A stretch of 13,990 nt of DNA from MFAQ01 sp964592455 (GTDB taxonomy: Bacteria; Patescibacteriota; Microgenomatia; UBA1400; MFAQ01). Shown here piece after piece: positions 12,342 to 13,990 of the stretch. The position numbers were made by a program, and so were the translations under genes. The notes beneath the pieces were generated by a model that was given only the letters and a program-made list of their open reading frames with translations, searched no databases and was not told where the DNA came from. How positions within the stretch are numbered: position 1 is the stretch's first letter; the number at the start of each line of letters is the position of its first letter. The stretch covers positions 1 through 13,990 of the forward strand of contig CAZQDQ010000019.1 of assembly GCA_964592455.1 (NCBI GenBank), read 5' to 3'.

Positions 12342-12836
12342 CTAAACTGGCATGTAGGTCGCAGGATAAAGCGATTCCTCTAGTGGCCAGCAGCCTCCTT
12401 CATCGTTGAAGATTAAATAGGCACCGGCCTTTTGTGACAAAGGCTCGCCTGAGTGTTCACCGGCGGTAATGATGAAGTCTTCGTTGATCTTGACTGCCCA
12501 TACTGTGTTGGTGTTGAAGTAGGTTGCAAAACCGTATTCGTCAACTGGGTATTCAGGCGCTAGAACTTTGACTTTGTTGAACTTTTCAACTTCCATCGGC
12601 CAAAACTCATTTTTTACACCTCGACAAATCATGTCGCCGACATTAAAATTTTTAGGGCCTTCGAGTGTTTCGCAGATGCCTTGTCGGTGAGGCAGATTTA
12701 AATCTGCGCTAACAAAGCCATTTTCCCAATCACTTTGCGTAGCGATTTTTGCCCATGATGGGGCACTTTTTCTTACGCGGATTGCGATCCCAGAGCTTTG
12801 AATATTGGATAGTTCCTTTTCGTCAATGATCAACAT
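12342..12836 (-). CDS. PGDYG-like small soluble protein, 164 aa
   Basis: A hydrophilic, acidic protein with no membrane segment. The middle (IAIRVRKSAPSWAKIA, then FNVGDMICRGVKNEFWPM) resembles small PGDYG-type domains, in which a Gly-Asp turn precedes a WP motif. A second, weaker copy appears at the end (AGAYLIFNDEGGCWPLEESLYPATYM), suggesting an internal duplication. ATG 12836 is supported by GGAGG 4 nt upstream and a good promoter. The 5' UTR carries a 7-bp hairpin. No catalytic role can be assigned. Confidence 0.8.
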   Translation of the reverse strand: MLIIDEKELSNIQSSGIAIRVRKSAPSWAKIATQSDWENGFVSADLNLPHRQGICETLEGPKNFNVGDMICRGVKNEFWPMEVEKFNKVKVLAPEYPVDEYGFATYFNTNTVWAVKINEDFIITAGEHSGEPLSQKAGAYLIFNDEGGCWPLEESLYPATYMPV

Positions 12837-12860
12837 GTTTCCTCCAAATAAATGTAATTT

Positions 12861-12880
12861 TTGGCCTTGTTTGAGGCCAA
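12861..12880 (-). promoter_or_regulatory. 5'-UTR hairpin of the PGDYG-like gene
   Basis: TTGGCCT and AGGCCAA form a perfect 7-bp stem around a 6-nt loop, within a few bases of the predicted transcription start and before the GGAGG site. It may stabilise the mRNA; no T-run follows on either strand. Confidence 0.45.
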
Positions 12881-12891
12881 TTTATGGGTGG

Positions 12892-12920
12892 ATTGTAGCA
12901 AAAGATTGGGTAGAAGTCAA
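12892..12920 (-). promoter_or_regulatory. Strong promoter of the PGDYG-like gene
   Basis: Minus strand TTGACT (12920-12915), a 17-nt spacer and TACAAT (12897-12892), with TGC immediately before the -10 as an extended element. One of the best promoters in the window. Confidence 0.72.
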
Positions 12921-12947
12921 TTGTTATAGGGCTTTTTCGTTTATGAC

Positions 12948-12975
12948 TTGTGCTAAGCATGGTTTATGCTAGAAT
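12948..12975 (+). promoter_or_regulatory. Probable rRNA operon promoter
   Basis: TTGTGC (12948-12953), a 16-nt spacer and TAGAAT (12970-12975), with TGC spanning the junction just before it as an extended -10. It lies about 220 nt before the 16S start and is divergent from the PGDYG-like gene's promoter. Confidence 0.5.
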
Positions 12976-13197
12976 AGTTGTATTCCATGAACTTTAGTGG
13001 ATTGAGTTTTTGAACGCTTGTTTGTGAGCTGGGTCAAAGTGACTCTTGCGAAGCTAATTGGTGGCTGTTAGAATACTCAAGTTCCTTTAAAAGGTATGCA
13101 GCAAAATAATTGAGCTGATTTCAATTATTTTTATTTTTTATACTTAAATTGTCAGTTAAGTAGTGGCGAGAGTGACTTAATATTACTCAAGTAAATT
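12976..13197 (+). other. Structured 16S rRNA leader
   Basis: No ORF is seen. It contains GGGTCA-AAG-TGACTC (hairpin, one wobble), a boxA-like GTTCCTTTAAAA (13081-13092), and two long-range pairs in pseudoknot order: GTATTC (12980) with GAATAC (13071), and GAACTT (12989) with AAGTTC (13079). The 9-mer TACTCAAGT occurs at 13074 and again at 13184, and TTGAGT at 13002 can pair with either. A TTAAGT/ACTTAA stem near 13157-13180 may be part of the processing stalk. It could include a separate small RNA. Confidence 0.45.
13103..13139 (+). terminator. Terminator-like AU hairpin inside the rRNA leader
   Basis: AAAATAATTGA (13103-13113) and TCAATTATTTT (13121-13131) form a perfect 11-bp stem with a 7-nt loop, followed by TATTTTTT. 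The stem is almost all A-U, so efficiency is uncertain. It lies after the boxA-like site, as an attenuator would. Confidence 0.45.
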
Positions 13198-13990
13198 TTT
13201 TTTGAGAATTTGATCCTGGTTCAGGACGAACGCTGGCAGTGTACCTTAAGCATGCAAGTCGAACGGTGAAGCTTGAAGCCGCAAGGCCGAGAGTGGATCA
13301 GTGGCAGACGGGTGAGGAAAGACAGGAATCTACCTTTTTGTGGGGAATAGCTAGCCGAAAGGCTAATTAATACCGCATAAGTCCGCAAGGAGAAAGGCCC
13401 GACCTAAAGTCGTGGCCGCAGAAAGATGAGCCTGTTCGCTATCAGCTAGTTGGTGAGGTAATGGCTCACCAAGGCTATGACGGCTAGGGGGCGTGAGAGC
13501 GTGGCCCCCCACAATGTTACTTAGACACGGAGCATACATCTACGGATGGCAGCAACTGGGAATTTTGCACAATGGACGAAAGTCTGATGCAGTGACACTG
13601 CGTGTGGGATGAAGGCCCTCGGGTCGTAAACCACTGTGATAGGGGAAAACTAACGATGGTACCCTATTAGAAAGCGCCTGCTAACTACGTGCCAGAAGCC
13701 TCGGTAATACGTAGGGTGCAAGCGTTGTCCGGATTTATTGGGCGTAAAGAGTATCGTAGGCGGTTTTTTAAGTATTCCGTTAAAGCCCCCGGCTCAACTG
13801 GGGAGATGCGGAATAAACTGAAAGACTAGTGGGTGTTCGGGGTTGCTAGAATTCTTGGTGGAGGAGTGAAATCCGTTGATATCAAGAAGAATACCAAAAG
13901 CGAAGGCAGGCAACTAGAACATTCCAGACGCTGATGAACGAAAGCTAGGGGAGCGAAAGGGATTAGAGACCCCTGTAGTCCTAGCCGTAA
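13198..13990 (+). rRNA. rrs: 16S ribosomal RNA, 5' half (cut by the window end)
   Basis: Small-subunit rRNA, running from the 5' end (aligned to E. coli base 1 at about 13198, by GATC at 13212) to about E. coli base 815. Conserved blocks are visible: TTTGATCCTGG, GAACGCTGGCAG, GCATGCAAGTCGAACGG, CAGACGGGTGAGGAA, TGCACAATGGACGAAAGTCTGA, TCGGTAATACGTAGGGTGCAAGCG and the 790 loop ATTAGAGACCC. The length of this half is close to E. coli, so no large insertion or intron is present here. Divergent bases at the 27F, EUB338, 515F and 806R primer sites fit a Candidate Phyla Radiation member. The 530 loop has A at 522 and U at 527 in place of the usual C and G. Confidence 0.98.

Noticed and set aside
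12976..13139. 6S RNA, SRP RNA or tmRNA
   Set aside because: No diagnostic motif of any of these was found (no SRP GNAR-type loop, no tag ORF, no clear single closing stem with bubble).
1..13197. CRISPR arrays, tRNA genes, insertion sequences, attachment sites
   Set aside because: No regularly spaced direct repeats, no tRNA cloverleaf and no transposase or integrase were seen in the genes or the short spacers.

Overview
The window looks like part of a Candidate Phyla Radiation (Patescibacteria) chromosome, Microgenomates- or Katanobacteria-like. The evidence is AT-rich compact coding, TGA used as a normal stop, short surface and membrane proteins, a divergent 16S rRNA, and many genes whose -10 box sits 6-9 nt before the ATG (apparently leaderless). 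The class-level assignment is a guess from 16S signature words and was not tested by a search.

Layout. 1-1444: the 3' two thirds of leuS. 1427-1972 (-): a membrane protein convergent with leuS, sharing a terminator region. 2131-4986: an envelope block in which two copies of a conserved unknown family (about 75% identical) flank an anchored surface protein (-) and an O-antigen-ligase-like polytopic protein (+). 5037-5837: a membrane-anchored DsbA-like protein whose two half domains are in swapped order. 5921-10278: a co-directional cluster with a 7TM UUP1-like protein, an ATP-grasp glutamate-ligase-like enzyme fused to a retropepsin-like protease, and two RimK-type ATP-grasp proteins, separated by structured spacers. 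10419-11663: mnmA, carrying an in-frame palindromic insertion. 11711-12250: two tiny membrane proteins, each closed by a clear terminator. 12342-12836 (-): a PGDYG-like small protein. 12948-13990: rRNA promoter, structured leader and the 5' half of 16S rRNA.

How the genes may work together. In proteobacteria, the UUP1/7TM, alpha-L-glutamate-ligase-like and retropepsin-like families are known as neighbours, and rimABK uses a RimK ligase and a RimB protease on ribosomal protein S6. Here the ligase and protease are one polypeptide, directly coupled to the membrane protein, and two further RimK paralogues follow. This suggests a peptide- or amino-acid-tagging and untagging pathway of unknown substrate. 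It is the best candidate for an undescribed system in the window.

Two other strong oddities are the circularly permuted thioredoxin-fold protein and the palindromic element inside mnmA, which partly resembles the structured spacer upstream of the second ATP-grasp gene. The 16S gene has compensated base changes at the 27F, EUB338 and 515F sites, including U in place of the base RsmG normally methylates (E. coli G527).
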